Shown here: positions 39,689 to 48,322 of the stretch, in pieces
Layout: each line of letters begins with the position of its first letter
Position numbering within the stretch: the first letter of the stretch is position 1
Origin: Corynebacterium sp. ACRPS
GTDB lineage: Bacteria > Actinomycetota > Actinomycetes > Mycobacteriales > Mycobacteriaceae
Length of the DNA stretch: 64,000 bases
Assembly (NCBI RefSeq): GCF_022346005.1
Contig: NZ_JAKRMY010000010.1
Span: 60,636 to 124,635 of the forward strand
Direction of reading: 5' to 3'
Notes under the pieces: generated by a model
Seen by the model: only the letters and a program-made list of their open reading frames with translations
Databases searched by the model: none
Told to the model about the DNA's origin: nothing
Position numbers and translations under genes: made by a program

Positions 39689-40546
39689 ATGGCGAATCCA
39701 TTTGTTAAGGGTTGGAAGTACCTGATGGCACTGTTCGATAATAAAATCGAAGAGAATGCCGATCCGAAAATTCAGATTGAGCAGGCCATCGAAGATGCCC
39801 AACGTCAGCACCAAGAGCTTTCGCAGCAAGCTGCGGCGGTCATTGGCAATCAGCGCCAGCTGGAGATGCAACTTAACCGTCGCCTAGCCGAGGTCGAAAA
39901 GCTGCAGGGCAATACCCGCCAGGCGCTCGAGCTTGCGGATAAGGCGCGCGCCAATGGTGATGAAAACAAGGCCGTGGAGTACGAGAACGCCGCCGAGGCC
40001 TTTGCCGCTCAGTTGGTGACCGCAGAGGAGTCTGTGGAGGACACGAAGAAGCTCCACGACCAGGCATTGCAACAGGCTGAGCAGGCTAAGCGCGCTGTAG
40101 AACGCAATAATGCAGCCCTGCGCCAGAAGGTTGATGAGCGTTCGAAGCTGCTATCGCAGCTGGAGCAGGCAAAGATGCAGGAAAAGGTTTCCGAGTCTTT
40201 GAACTCCATGAACGAGCTTTCTGCAGGCGGCAACACGCCTTCGCTCGATGCCGTGCGCGATAAGATTGAGCGCCGTTACTCCAAGGCTCTGGGCCAAGCG
40301 GAGTTGGCGGAAAATTCCGTCGAAAACCGTATGGCCGAGGTGCAGCAGGCGGGCATCCAGATGGCCGGCCACTCCCGCTTGGAGCAGATCCGTAGCGAGA
40401 TGAACTCCACGAAGTCCGTAGAATCTAACCGCACCCAGGCCATCGAGGGCAATAAGGCCTCTGGCTCTGCTGCGGATCAGGCAGCGCAGCCGACCTCGAA
40501 TGATGATGCCGTCCAGGCTCGCTTGCGAGAGCTGCGCGGAGAGTAA
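39689..40546 (+). CDS. pspA: PspA/IM30 family envelope-stress protein
   Basis: A 285-residue, almost wholly helical protein. The N-terminal amphipathic helix ([22 protein letters not shown]) is the membrane-sensing part; residues about 25-225 form the coiled-coil core with heptads rich in Gln, Glu and Ala. PspA-family proteins assemble ESCRT-III-like coats on damaged membrane. It follows clgR, as Rv2744c follows Rv2745c. AGAAAGG lies upstream of ATG 39689. The last 50 residues are low complexity (Ser/Ala/Gln/Asn). Confidence 0.92.
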   Translation: MANPFVKGWKYLMALFDNKIEENADPKIQIEQAIEDAQRQHQELSQQAAAVIGNQRQLEMQLNRRLAEVEKLQGNTRQALELADKARANGDENKAVEYENAAEAFAAQLVTAEESVEDTKKLHDQALQQAEQAKRAVERNNAALRQKVDERSKLLSQLEQAKMQEKVSESLNSMNELSAGGNTPSLDAVRDKIERRYSKALGQAELAENSVENRMAEVQQAGIQMAGHSRLEQIRSEMNSTKSVESNRTQAIEGNKASGSAADQAAQPTSNDDAVQARLRELRGE

Positions 40547-40586
40547 CTTCCTCATCCCGCGCTTGTCGTAGCGCTAATTGAAAAAT

Positions 40587-40639
40587 AGCCTCCGATCTTT
40601 CCTTTGCCGCGTTGAGCGGTGGGGAAGTCGGAGGCTTTG
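40587..40639. terminator. Bidirectional terminator between pspA and bioN
   Basis: AGCCTCCGA (from 40587) pairs with TCGGAGGCT (to 40636), continued by CTTTCC/GGGAAG. TTTG follows on the plus strand and ATTTTTC on the minus strand, suiting the convergent genes. Confidence 0.8.
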
Positions 40640-40670
40640 TCGCGCTATCAGTGTATGTGCCTAAGTTTTC

Positions 40671-41294
40671 TTAGTCACCGACGCCGCGGGCCTGAAGGGC
40701 TTCGCCAATGGCCCGAGCGCGCCGAATGGAGCGAATGATGACGGGCGTGACAAAGGCCGAGGGGGAGAACCCAGCGCCGCGAGCCTTGCGGGCATCGAGA
40801 ACCTCGTAGATCGTTTCGAACATGAGGGGGATGAGGCGGATAGTCAGGGACATCGCCAAGCTAATGTTTTCTACCGGGACGCCGAAACGATTCAGCGGCT
40901 GGAGGGATTCTTCCAGCGACTCCATGATGGCGTCGACCGTCGAAGTGAGCGTTAGCAAAAAGGCCAGAATCATGGCCGCCAAAATATTGAGGAACATCAC
41001 CGCGGCGTAGTCAAAATCCTTCGCCCACCATTGGAAACCGGCAAGGGGAATGAGGATGACCAGGGGCGGCCAGAGTTGGCTCCAGGCAATTCGTAGGGGG
41101 ATGCGGGCGATGACATAGGTTAGCGCTGCGGCGATCACCGCACCGCCTGCCCACGGCAGAGTATTGAAAAAGATGCTGGTAACCAGGATAAATACCAGCA
41201 AGATGAGTATCTTCCAGCTGGGCTTCATCCGGTGGATTACCGTCGTGCCCGGAACATATACGGATAGCGGAATATTGGTTCTGCGTCGGGTCAT
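40671..41294 (-). CDS. bioN: Energy-coupling factor transporter transmembrane protein BioN (EcfT)
   Basis: A 207-residue membrane protein with about five helices. The EcfT coupling motifs are visible as LDARKARGAG and IRSIRRARAIGEALQARG, which contact the ATPase. An open frame reaches to 41525 inside bioM, but ATG 41294 begins the membrane protein proper. With BioM and BioY it forms the biotin ECF importer. It is the last gene of the bioYMN operon and ends at the bidirectional terminator. Confidence 0.88.
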   Translation of the reverse strand: MTRRRTNIPLSVYVPGTTVIHRMKPSWKILILLVFILVTSIFFNTLPWAGGAVIAAALTYVIARIPLRIAWSQLWPPLVILIPLAGFQWWAKDFDYAAVMFLNILAAMILAFLLTLTSTVDAIMESLEESLQPLNRFGVPVENISLAMSLTIRLIPLMFETIYEVLDARKARGAGFSPSAFVTPVIIRSIRRARAIGEALQARGVGD

Positions 41295-41307
41295 TAGAGG
41301 TGGCTTT

Positions 41308-42000
41308 CTAGAGTGGCCGCCGCGCCATGAGTTCTCTGTAAAAATCGATGACCTCCTGGGGAGCGCCATCGGCGGCAACCTTGTGGTCATCGATACAAAT
41401 GACACGGTCAAAATCCGTGAGGAATTCCAGATCGTGAGTAACGACGATGAGCTGCTGGTCAAGCTGCGCGAACTCGCGCTTGATGCGGTCGCGATTGCGG
41501 AGATCAAGCAGCGTCGTTGGTTCATCGGCGATGATGAGCACTGGGTCGATGACCAGCACTGCGGCTAAGGCGAGCAATTGCTTTTGTCCACCAGAAAGAG
41601 TGTGCGGGGAGCGCTCGGCAAATTCTAAGAGCCCGAACCGTTCCAAGGCGGCGTCTACTCGGGCATTGCGCTCATCCTTCGATAGCTTGAAGCGGCGCAG
41701 GGAAAAAGCGATGTCATCGCGTACATTGGGCATGACGATCTGATTTTCGGCATCGGAAAAGACAAAACCCACCTTTTCGCGCACTTTCTTGCCCTGCTCG
41801 CTGGGATTGATGCCGTCGACGGTGACGGTACCCGCGGTGGGCTCACCCAGGCCATTAATAAGCCGGGTCAGTGTGGACTTTCCGCCGCCATTTTGACCGA
41901 TGACGCCGATCCGCTGCTCGCTTAAAGTGAGGTTGATGTCATTGAGGACCACCGTCTCATCAAAAGCTACCGTGACCGAGGAAAAGTCGATGGTGGGCAC
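41308..42000 (-). CDS. bioM: Biotin ECF transporter ATPase BioM
   Basis: A 230-residue ABC ATPase. Walker A is GQNGGGKSTL (about 33-42), the signature is LSGGQKQLLALA and Walker B is LIIADEPTTLLDLRNRD. The GTG start at 42000 shares one base with the bioY stop (TAGTG), so translation is coupled. It energises biotin uptake through BioN and BioY. Confidence 0.93.
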   Translation of the reverse strand: MPTIDFSSVTVAFDETVVLNDINLTLSEQRIGVIGQNGGGKSTLTRLINGLGEPTAGTVTVDGINPSEQGKKVREKVGFVFSDAENQIVMPNVRDDIAFSLRRFKLSKDERNARVDAALERFGLLEFAERSPHTLSGGQKQLLALAAVLVIDPVLIIADEPTTLLDLRNRDRIKREFAQLDQQLIVVTHDLEFLTDFDRVICIDDHKVAADGAPQEVIDFYRELMARRPL

Positions 42001-42563
42001 TAGGAGGCCTTCCTACCCATCAGGTCGGGGAATGCGGAGTGAACACCAACGGCAATGATAACGGCCACGACGAGCTTTGCGGTGTCAACGAGGACGAATG
42101 GGCCTTGCGCTGCGATGGCCGGGCCGACGTCCAATCCGGAGCGAAGCATCAGGCCGATCGCGCCACAGGTGTATTGCACGAGAAGGCCAACGATGGCTGC
42201 GATAGCGAGTACCACGGTCATCCCGCCCTTCCCGCGTGGGGCGCGGTAAGCAATGGCGCCGGCGGCGATAGGGGAGAGTACGTAACCGATGATGTATCCC
42301 ACGGTAGGGCCGGCAAGCGCGCGGAGCGTGGTGCCACCGCCTGCCAAAACGGGCAATGCCAAACCGATAAAGAGGAATAGCAAGCCAACGTAGCCCCCGC
42401 GCTTTCCGCCCAAGATGAGGCCGGACAAAATGAGCGCGGCGTTTTGCAAGACGATGGGCACGCCGGCGGTGCCTACGGGGATAGAAACGAAGGCTAAAAC
42501 GATAACGAGGGCGGTAAATACCGCTACATAGGCAATGGTGGTTGCCACGGAGTTCTTTTGCAT
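42000..42563 (-). CDS. bioY: Biotin transporter substrate-binding protein BioY
   Basis: A 187-residue S component with six membrane helices. Family blocks are IPVGTAGVPIVLQNAALILSG (split around the biotin site) and GPTVGYIIGYVLSPIAAG. BioY captures biotin, for which corynebacteria are typically auxotrophic. ATG 42563 lies 6 nt after a TAATCT box (leaderless). A BioQ-type palindrome lies about 50 bp upstream, explaining regulation by biotin status. Confidence 0.94.
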   Translation of the reverse strand: MQKNSVATTIAYVAVFTALVIVLAFVSIPVGTAGVPIVLQNAALILSGLILGGKRGGYVGLLFLFIGLALPVLAGGGTTLRALAGPTVGYIIGYVLSPIAAGAIAYRAPRGKGGMTVVLAIAAIVGLLVQYTCGAIGLMLRSGLDVGPAIAAQGPFVLVDTAKLVVAVIIAVGVHSAFPDLMGRKAS

Positions 42564-42569
42564 GGACAA

Positions 42570-42575
42570 AGATTA
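42570..42575 (-). promoter_or_regulatory. -10 box of bioYMN
   Basis: TAATCT on the minus strand, 6 nt before ATG 42563. Confidence 0.55.
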
Positions 42576-42610
42576 GCACCTTGGAGAAAAACGCTGTAGA
42601 CACACCAATT

Positions 42611-42623
42611 TGAACGTCGTTCA
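42611..42623. promoter_or_regulatory. BioQ operator upstream of bioY
   Basis: TGAACGTCGTTCA is a perfect palindrome matching the TGAAC-N3-GTT(A/C) operator of the TetR-type biotin repressor BioQ of corynebacteria. It lies upstream of the -10 box, close to the expected -35 region of bioYMN. Confidence 0.8.
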
Positions 42624-42680
42624 AGGAAGCTAATTCTGGGGTCCTGGTAAAAGTTTTGGAAATATTTCCATGGTGGTGGG

Positions 42681-42686
42681 TAGGAT
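42681..42686 (+). promoter_or_regulatory. -10 box of leaderless DUF3046 gene
   Basis: TAGGAT, 7 nt before ATG 42694. Confidence 0.5.
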
Positions 42687-42693
42687 TGCGCGC

Positions 42694-42909
42694 ATGCGAT
42701 TGACGGAGTACCACCAACTGGTTGTGGATGAATTTGGCGAATCAAAAGGGGCGTGGATTAGCCATTCGCATGTTTTATCAGAGCTTAATGGAACGCCGGA
42801 TGAGCTTATCGAACGTGGCGTCGATCCCCGCCGTGTCTGGATAGGGCTGTGCAATGACTTCGATGTTCCCCAAGAGCGCCGTCTCGGCGTAGATTACCCA
42901 TCCTTATAG
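42694..42909 (+). CDS. DUF3046 family protein
   Basis: A 71-residue acidic protein, MRLTEYHQLVVDEFGESKGAW onward, with the DUF3046 ending RRVWIGLCNDFDVPQERRLG. The family is actinobacterial, always close to recA-recX, and of unknown function. The start at ATG 42694 matches both family length and a TAGGAT box 7 nt upstream; an in-frame ATG 24 nt earlier overlaps the promoter. Confidence 0.82.
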   Translation: MRLTEYHQLVVDEFGESKGAWISHSHVLSELNGTPDELIERGVDPRRVWIGLCNDFDVPQERRLGVDYPSL

Positions 42910-42949
42910 GGTCTCAGAAAAGCCGAAAAGGTGTGTCTATTTTCGATAT

Positions 42950-42970
42950 TCGAACAGATGTATGTACTCT
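42950..42970 (+). promoter_or_regulatory. recA promoter with imperfect LexA (SOS) box
   Basis: TCGAACAGATGTATGT (42950-42965) resembles the actinobacterial SOS box (TCGAAC-N4-GTTCGA type), with a good left and a degenerate right half. A TACTCT -10 box overlaps its end (42965-42970), about 120 nt ahead of recA. Confidence 0.5.
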
Positions 42971-43090
42971 AGTTGGGGTGTCGGTGTGGGCGACTACAGT
43001 GGGATCGCAATGAGGGCGGAACCATTTAGGGTTCTGCAGCAGTCTAATTAAGTGTTCACGCAGCGTCGTACGAGATAAGGATTTATAACA

Positions 43091-44227
43091 ATGGCAACGA
43101 AAAAGAAATCATCCTCAGCCGCAACCAAGGGAGATGACCGCAAGAAGGCGCTAGATGCCGCTATGGCCATGATCGAAAAGGATTATGGCAAGGGCGCCGT
43201 TATGCGCTTGGGTGATGATGATCGCCCGCCCATCAAGGCCATTTCTTCCGGCAACACGGCAATCGACGTGGCGCTGGGCATCGGTGGCTTCCCGCGCGGG
43301 CGAATTGTGGAAATCTATGGCCCAGAGTCTTCCGGTAAGACGACGGTGGCGTTGCATGCCATTGCCTCGGCGCAAAAAGACGGCGGCATTGCAGCGTTTA
43401 TCGATGCCGAGCACGCCCTCGACCCCCAATATGCACGCCTGCTAGGCGTCGACACCGATAACCTCCTCGTGTCCCAGCCCGATACCGGTGAGCAGGCTCT
43501 GGAAATCGCGGACATGCTGGTGCGCTCCGGCGCCATCGACATTATCGTCGTGGACTCCGTGGCGGCGCTGACCCCTAAGGCGGAAATCGAAGGCGAGATG
43601 GGCGATAGCCACGTCGGCCTGCAAGCCCGCCTGATGTCCCAGGCCTTGCGCAAGATGACCGGTGCGCTATATAACTCCGGCACCACCGCAATCTTCATCA
43701 ACCAGCTGCGCGAGAAGATTGGTGTGATGTTCGGCTCCCCGGAGACCACCACCGGTGGTAAAGCGCTGAAGTTCTACTCCTCCGTGCGCTGCGATATCCG
43801 CCGTATCCAGACGCTGAAGGATGGCCAAGACGCCATCGGTAACCGCACGAAGCTCAAGGTGGTAAAGAATAAGGTTTCCCCGCCGTTCAAGATCGCCGAG
43901 TTCGACATCATGTACGGCGAGGGCATTTCTCGCGAGTCCTCCATCATCGATCTCGGCGTAGAAAACGGTTTCATCCGCAAGTCCGGTTCTTGGTTTACCT
44001 ACGAAGGCGATCAGCTGGGCCAAGGTAAGGAAAAGGCGCGTTCCTTCTTGAAGGACAACCCCGACCTTGCCAATGAGATCGAAAAGAAGATCTTCCAGAA
44101 GCTCGGCATTGGGGAAGAGGCGGCAAATGGTGAAGAAGCTACCGCCATGGATGTCCCCGGCTCCGATGACCCATTGACGGATGAATCCGTAGATTTGGTC
44201 CCAAACGTCGACTTCGATGACGACTAA
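43091..44227 (+). CDS. recA: Recombinase RecA
   Basis: A 378-residue strand-exchange ATPase, no intein (unlike M. tuberculosis). Walker A is GPESSGKT (77-84), Walker B is [20 protein letters not shown] (split), and DNA-binding loops lie near [16 protein letters not shown] and [19 protein letters not shown]. The C terminus is acidic ([20 protein letters not shown]), as usual. It catalyses homologous recombination and LexA autocleavage. recX lies 39 bp downstream. Confidence 0.98.
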   Translation: MATKKKSSSAATKGDDRKKALDAAMAMIEKDYGKGAVMRLGDDDRPPIKAISSGNTAIDVALGIGGFPRGRIVEIYGPESSGKTTVALHAIASAQKDGGIAAFIDAEHALDPQYARLLGVDTDNLLVSQPDTGEQALEIADMLVRSGAIDIIVVDSVAALTPKAEIEGEMGDSHVGLQARLMSQALRKMTGALYNSGTTAIFINQLREKIGVMFGSPETTTGGKALKFYSSVRCDIRRIQTLKDGQDAIGNRTKLKVVKNKVSPPFKIAEFDIMYGEGISRESSIIDLGVENGFIRKSGSWFTYEGDQLGQGKEKARSFLKDNPDLANEIEKKIFQKLGIGEEAANGEEATAMDVPGSDDPLTDESVDLVPNVDFDDD

Positions 44228-44266
44228 GCCTGTCCACCAACACTCCCACCGCTTAACACCCGCGCT

Positions 44267-44866
44267 ATGAATCAACCCGCCCCTGACAAGCTAGAGCAAC
44301 TCCGCCAGGCCCTTGAAGCCTATGAAAAAGGAGAAGCCGGGGGCGGGCTTTTTGATCGGGAGGCCGAAGAGGCAAAATCAAAGGTGCGGTCCCGCGCATT
44401 GGGCCTGCTCGACCAGCGTTCGCGGTCCCGTCAGGAATTGTACGACCGCTTAGTACAGGCCGAATTCGACCCTGAGGTGGTTGACGAGGTCCTCGATGAC
44501 TTGGCCCATGCCGGCTTAATTGACGATGCCGCCTTTGCCGCCGAATGGGTGCGGCAGCGGCATAAGCGGAGGGGGAAATCGCGCAGCGTCCTCGACCGCG
44601 AGCTCTGGGAGAAGGGCGTAAGTCAAGAAGACCGAGACGAAGCCCTCACCCAAATTGACGCGGCCGATGAAGAAGCGATGGCCCGAGCCTTGGCGGAAAA
44701 GAAGGCGCACAGCGTGAAATCCGTTCCTGCAGATAGGAAGGAACGGGAAAAGGCGCTACGCAGGATCGTGGGAGTATTGGCGCGCCGCGGGTTCAACGAG
44801 GGGATGTCTTTAAACATCGCCATTAGCGCCCTTGATGAACGGTGCGAGGAGCTGTCTTCTCCTTAA
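44267..44866 (+). CDS. recX: Regulatory protein RecX
   Basis: A 199-residue helical protein with three tandem three-helix repeats; the first shows LLDQRSRSRQELYDRLVQ and VVDEVLDDLAHAGLIDDAAFA, the later ones RSVLDRELWEKGV and LRRIVGVLARRGFNEG. RecX binds the RecA filament groove and limits its activity. The N-terminal 45 residues (Pro/Glu-rich) are an extension often present in actinobacteria. It shares the recA transcript. Confidence 0.9.
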   Translation: MNQPAPDKLEQLRQALEAYEKGEAGGGLFDREAEEAKSKVRSRALGLLDQRSRSRQELYDRLVQAEFDPEVVDEVLDDLAHAGLIDDAAFAAEWVRQRHKRRGKSRSVLDRELWEKGVSQEDRDEALTQIDAADEEAMARALAEKKAHSVKSVPADRKEREKALRRIVGVLARRGFNEGMSLNIAISALDERCEELSSP

Positions 44867-45035
44867 ATCCGGCGGATGGGGCTTAGTGCCTTGTTGGCTC
44901 CAACCTAGTGACTCGCACACGCGCCCCACCCATCGCGGGCCCGTGCCCCAACGCGCCTCACGGCGTGCCCGATCCCACCCACGTGCCTGCACGGGTGCCG
45001 AGTTGCGACGGTTATGAGTTGTTCTGGGTGATGGC
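44867..45035. other. GC-rich recX-miaB intergenic region without a recognised gene
   Basis: No convincing reading frame. It contains nested inverted repeats, for example CCCGTGC (44940-44946) with GCACGGG (44989-44995), and repeated GTGCC and CCCACCCA words. It may be a structured leader or small RNA, but no family was recognised. Confidence 0.4.
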
Positions 45036-45041
45036 TAAACT
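45036..45041 (+). promoter_or_regulatory. -10 box of leaderless miaB
   Basis: TAAACT, 8 nt before GTG 45050. Confidence 0.45.
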
Positions 45042-45049
45042 ATGCCGAC

Positions 45050-46576
45050 GTGGAGCAGACAATTCCTGAAACCCGTACCTATGAAGTCCGAACCTTCGGC
45101 TGCCAGATGAATGTGCACGATTCCGAGCGCATTTCCGGTTTGCTGGAGGAAGCTGGCTACGCGGCCGCAGACGAGGCCACGGAGCCGGATCTCATCGTCT
45201 TTAACACGTGCGCTGTCCGCGAAAATGCCGACAAGCGCCTCTACGGCACGCTGGGCGCATTGAAGAAGACGAAGGAGAACCATCCTGGCATGCAAATCGC
45301 CGTGGGCGGTTGCCTTGCACAAAAGGATAAGGACACCGTCCTCGACAATGTGCCGTGGGTGGATGCGGTCTTCGGAACCCACAATATGGCAGCGTTGCCC
45401 ACCCTTCTCGAGCGCGCCCGCCATAACGAGGAAGCCCAGGTCGAGATCGTCGATTCGCTAGAGGCGTTCCCCTCCATATTGCCTGCTAAGCGCGAATCCG
45501 CCTACGCGGGTTGGGTATCGGTGTCCGTGGGCTGCAATAACACCTGCACTTTCTGCATCGTTCCCTCCCTGCGCGGTAAGGAAGAGGACCGCCGGCCAGG
45601 CGATATTCTGGCCGAGGTACAGGCGCTGGTGGATCAGGGCGTCTCTGAGGTCACCCTCTTGGGCCAAAACGTCAACGCCTATGGCGTGAATTTCGCCGAT
45701 CCAGAAATGCCGCGCGATCGCTTTGCTTTCTCGAAGCTGCTGCGCGAAGTGGGCAAGATCGACGGCCTCGAACGCCTGCGGTTTACCTCCCCGCACCCGG
45801 CGGAATTCACCTCGGATGTCATCGACGCCATGGCGGAAACCCCGGCGGTGTGCCCACAGTTGCACATGCCGCTGCAATCTGGCTCGGATAAGGTTTTGAA
45901 GGACATGCGTCGTTCCTACCGCACGAAGAAGTTCCTGCGCATCCTCGATGAGGTGCGGGAGAAGATTCCGAACGCGGCGATTACCACGGATATCATCGTT
46001 GGTTTCCCGGGCGAGACCGAAGAGGATTTCCAGGCCACCATGGACTTGGTCCGCCGCGCCCGCTTCGCCTCGGCATTTACCTTCCAGTATTCCCCGCGCC
46101 CTGGCACCCCTGCGGCGGAGATGGACAACCAAGTCCCCAAGGAAGTCGTCCAGGATCGCTTCGAGCGGCTCGTTGCGCTGCAAGATAGCATCCAGGCAGA
46201 AGAGAACCAGAAGCTCGTGGGCACTGAGGTGGAGCTCTTGGTCCAAGCTGAGGGCGGACGCAAGAACGATGAGACCCACCGCATGTCGGGTCGAGCTCGG
46301 GATGGGCGCCTCGTGCACTTTAGCCCTATTGATGACAACGGCGCGGATATCTCCGCCGAGATTCGCCCCGGCGACGTCGTGCGCACCAAAGTCACGGGCG
46401 CAGGCTCGTTCTTCTTGCTTGCCGATGCCGCAGTAAGCGTCCACACCCGCACCAAGGCCGGCGACATGTCGGCAGCGGGCCAAACCCCCACTACCGCTCC
46501 GATTGGGGTGGGCTTGGGGCTGCCGGGCATCGGCAAGCCTGCTGGCGCTGCCGCAGCGGATTCTTGCGGCTGCTAA
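45050..46576 (+). CDS. miaB: tRNA-2-methylthio-N6-dimethylallyladenosine synthase
   Basis: A 508-residue radical-SAM methylthiotransferase acting on i6A37 of tRNA, after MiaA (also in this window). Order: N-terminal UPF0004 domain with cluster cysteines ([36 protein letters not shown]), radical-SAM core with [16 protein letters not shown], then a TRAM domain. The last 40 residues end in a short cysteine pair (DSCGC) not seen in E. coli MiaB. GTG start at 45050 is supported by the promoter spacing. Confidence 0.95.
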   Translation: MEQTIPETRTYEVRTFGCQMNVHDSERISGLLEEAGYAAADEATEPDLIVFNTCAVRENADKRLYGTLGALKKTKENHPGMQIAVGGCLAQKDKDTVLDNVPWVDAVFGTHNMAALPTLLERARHNEEAQVEIVDSLEAFPSILPAKRESAYAGWVSVSVGCNNTCTFCIVPSLRGKEEDRRPGDILAEVQALVDQGVSEVTLLGQNVNAYGVNFADPEMPRDRFAFSKLLREVGKIDGLERLRFTSPHPAEFTSDVIDAMAETPAVCPQLHMPLQSGSDKVLKDMRRSYRTKKFLRILDEVREKIPNAAITTDIIVGFPGETEEDFQATMDLVRRARFASAFTFQYSPRPGTPAAEMDNQVPKEVVQDRFERLVALQDSIQAEENQKLVGTEVELLVQAEGGRKNDETHRMSGRARDGRLVHFSPIDDNGADISAEIRPGDVVRTKVTGAGSFFLLADAAVSVHTRTKAGDMSAAGQTPTTAPIGVGLGLPGIGKPAGAAAADSCGC

Positions 46577-46584
46577 CCGGGGAG

Positions 46585-46590
46585 TAGGCT
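46585..46590 (+). promoter_or_regulatory. -10 box of leaderless Rv2732c-like gene
   Basis: TAGGCT, 8 nt before ATG 46599. Confidence 0.5.
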
Positions 46591-46598
46591 AGGGTGCC

Positions 46599-47225
46599 AT
46601 GAGAGAGCGAAATACCACCACCGCCGCCCAGGAAGCGGCACAGGCGGAGCGCCGAGCAGCACAAACCATGGATCTGCGTGGGCAAAAGGTGACGCTGTGG
46701 ATCGCTGTGGCGGCCTATATTGTCTACCTCATCGTTCCTTATGCCGGCTCCGCCCACGGGTGGCAGGCCTTAAGTTTTGGCACCACCGAGGACGGGGTGA
46801 AGATCTCGCTGATGGAGACCATCTCCGCGTGGCTCGCGCTACTTGGCGTGGGCGTGCTGACGACGGCAACCCTGCTGACCCGCCGCGCCACCTTCGGGCT
46901 GATTGCGTGGATGATGGTGACGGTTTCTTTCTTCGTTAACCTGTGGGGCTTTTGGTACCGCGGCTCTACTGCGGACGGCCCGGCCATTGGCATGTGGGTG
47001 GGCATGCTGGCAACCTTCCTGGCCTTCTTGGGCTTTAGCCTCGTCGCCCTGCGGCGTAGCCCAGAGCAGCGCGCGGCAGAAGAAAAGGTTCGTGCCTCGG
47101 CAGGCCAGCTGGATGAGGTAGGCAAATTCCAATCCAATATTGCGTCCCCGCAGCCGCAGGAGATGCTTGTCGATGACCGCCGGAAAAAGGCCGCCGAGCG
47201 CCACCGCCACCAGCACGAGGGCTAA
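46599..47225 (+). CDS. Conserved membrane protein (Rv2732c-like)
   Basis: A 208-residue protein downstream of miaB, the place of Rv2732c in mycobacteria. An Ala/Arg-rich cytosolic N terminus of about 28 residues is followed by four membrane helices (about 32-50, 72-92, 98-117, 128-150) and a charged cytosolic tail from 152. No catalytic motif is visible; a Trp/Gly-rich loop (FWYRGSTADGPAIGMWVG) joins helices 3 and 4. Function unknown. Confidence 0.75.
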   Translation: MRERNTTTAAQEAAQAERRAAQTMDLRGQKVTLWIAVAAYIVYLIVPYAGSAHGWQALSFGTTEDGVKISLMETISAWLALLGVGVLTTATLLTRRATFGLIAWMMVTVSFFVNLWGFWYRGSTADGPAIGMWVGMLATFLAFLGFSLVALRRSPEQRAAEEKVRASAGQLDEVGKFQSNIASPQPQEMLVDDRRKKAAERHRHQHEG

Positions 47226-48322
47226 AGGTGGAGCTCCCAGGCAGAAGACTGGGAGATTTCCCGCGCCCCGAGCCGCGCATACAGCGCGTTCATGGCGGCG
47301 TCGCCGGCTGCGACGGAACAATAGCAGCGGCGCACCTGTGGCCACGCTTGGTTGACCTCGTGCAGGGCGGTGAGTTTTGCCAATTGCGCCAGTCCTTGCC
47401 GGCGGTGGTCGCGGTCGGTGCCGGTGAGGGTCCATTCGCAGACCTCCGGATCTGCGGCCTCGTGCCGTGCTAGCTCCGTGAGCGCTACGATGCCCCCAGC
47501 ATCATCGATGAGCGCCACGAGCAGCGTATGTCCGCGCCGCGAGCGCAGGCGTTGATGCGCTTCTTCCAACCGCTGCCGGGACCAGACGATGGGCTCGGTG
47601 GATAAGGTGCCGGTATCGGCATCCGCGGAGGCAACCGTTAAAAGGCGCATGACATCGTCGATATGTTCTTCCGGAATGGCATAGTCCTGCCATATCGCGG
47701 CCGAAAGCCCGGGCGGAAAGAGGGCGGCAGCCGGGTGCTCTGGAATATCGATGGCTAGTTGCCGCTCGCTATGGCGCTGCGTAAAGCCCAGGGATTGGTA
47801 GACCGCCGCCATTGCGTCATATTCCGGCGCCGTCTCCGGCGGGTGCAGCAGGCCCACGTGCGCGACGCTGCGGCCGAGCTGCTGGGTGATTTTTAAGGCG
47901 GTATCTCCCATCCAGGTAGCCACCTTGTGCCCCTCGGCATCAAGGGGTTCACCGGGCAGCGGTAGATCGCACAGGACGCACTCGATTTCCGCGGCATTGC
48001 GCTCTTCTAAAAGCGGCAGGCTGATGTGGATAAATCCCACGTAGTCCAGCTCGGGGCTCGGTGCGGTGGCGGGGATCTGGGGCAGACCGAGCTCGGAGAC
48101 GGGCCCGAGCGTCGCCGGCCCATCGACCACCGCGAAAAGGTAGGTCTGCGATTCGCCCGAACCCTGCAGGCGGTGCACCACGCGGCTAGGCGAAGTCGAG
48201 GCCGCCGCATCGCCGCTTGCTTCCTGCGCCGCCAGGTTTGCCCAGAAAACAAAGGAACGGATGCAATCCGCCGGTTCAGCCTCGGCTACCTGGGTTGGGC
48301 GCGCAATCTGAACGAGGTGCAC
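47222..48322 (-). CDS. Tandem GNAT-family acetyltransferase
   Basis: A 366-residue protein with two GNAT-like halves. The C-terminal half carries the acetyl-CoA-binding pattern DRDHRRQGLAQLAKLTALHE (about 312-331; R/Q-x-x-G-x-A/L) and ends MNALYARLGAREI. The N-terminal half is degenerate and may be structural. Substrate unknown; mycothiol synthase has a similar double-GNAT build but its specific motifs are not evident. GTG 48322 shares one base with the DUF349 stop (TAGTG). Its last 4 bases overlap the end of the convergent Rv2732c-like gene. Confidence 0.75.
   Translation of the reverse strand: MHLVQIARPTQVAEAEPADCIRSFVFWANLAAQEASGDAAASTSPSRVVHRLQGSGESQTYLFAVVDGPATLGPVSELGLPQIPATAPSPELDYVGFIHISLPLLEERNAAEIECVLCDLPLPGEPLDAEGHKVATWMGDTALKITQQLGRSVAHVGLLHPPETAPEYDAMAAVYQSLGFTQRHSERQLAIDIPEHPAAALFPPGLSAAIWQDYAIPEEHIDDVMRLLTVASADADTGTLSTEPIVWSRQRLEEAHQRLRSRRGHTLLVALIDDAGGIVALTELARHEAADPEVCEWTLTGTDRDHRRQGLAQLAKLTALHEVNQAWPQVRRCYCSVAAGDAAMNALYARLGAREISQSSAWELHL

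Noticed and set aside
41295..41525. N-terminal extension of BioN
   Set aside because: It overlaps bioM in another frame and has no membrane character.
43091..44227. RecA intein
   Set aside because: RecA is 378 residues and continuous, with no inserted domain.
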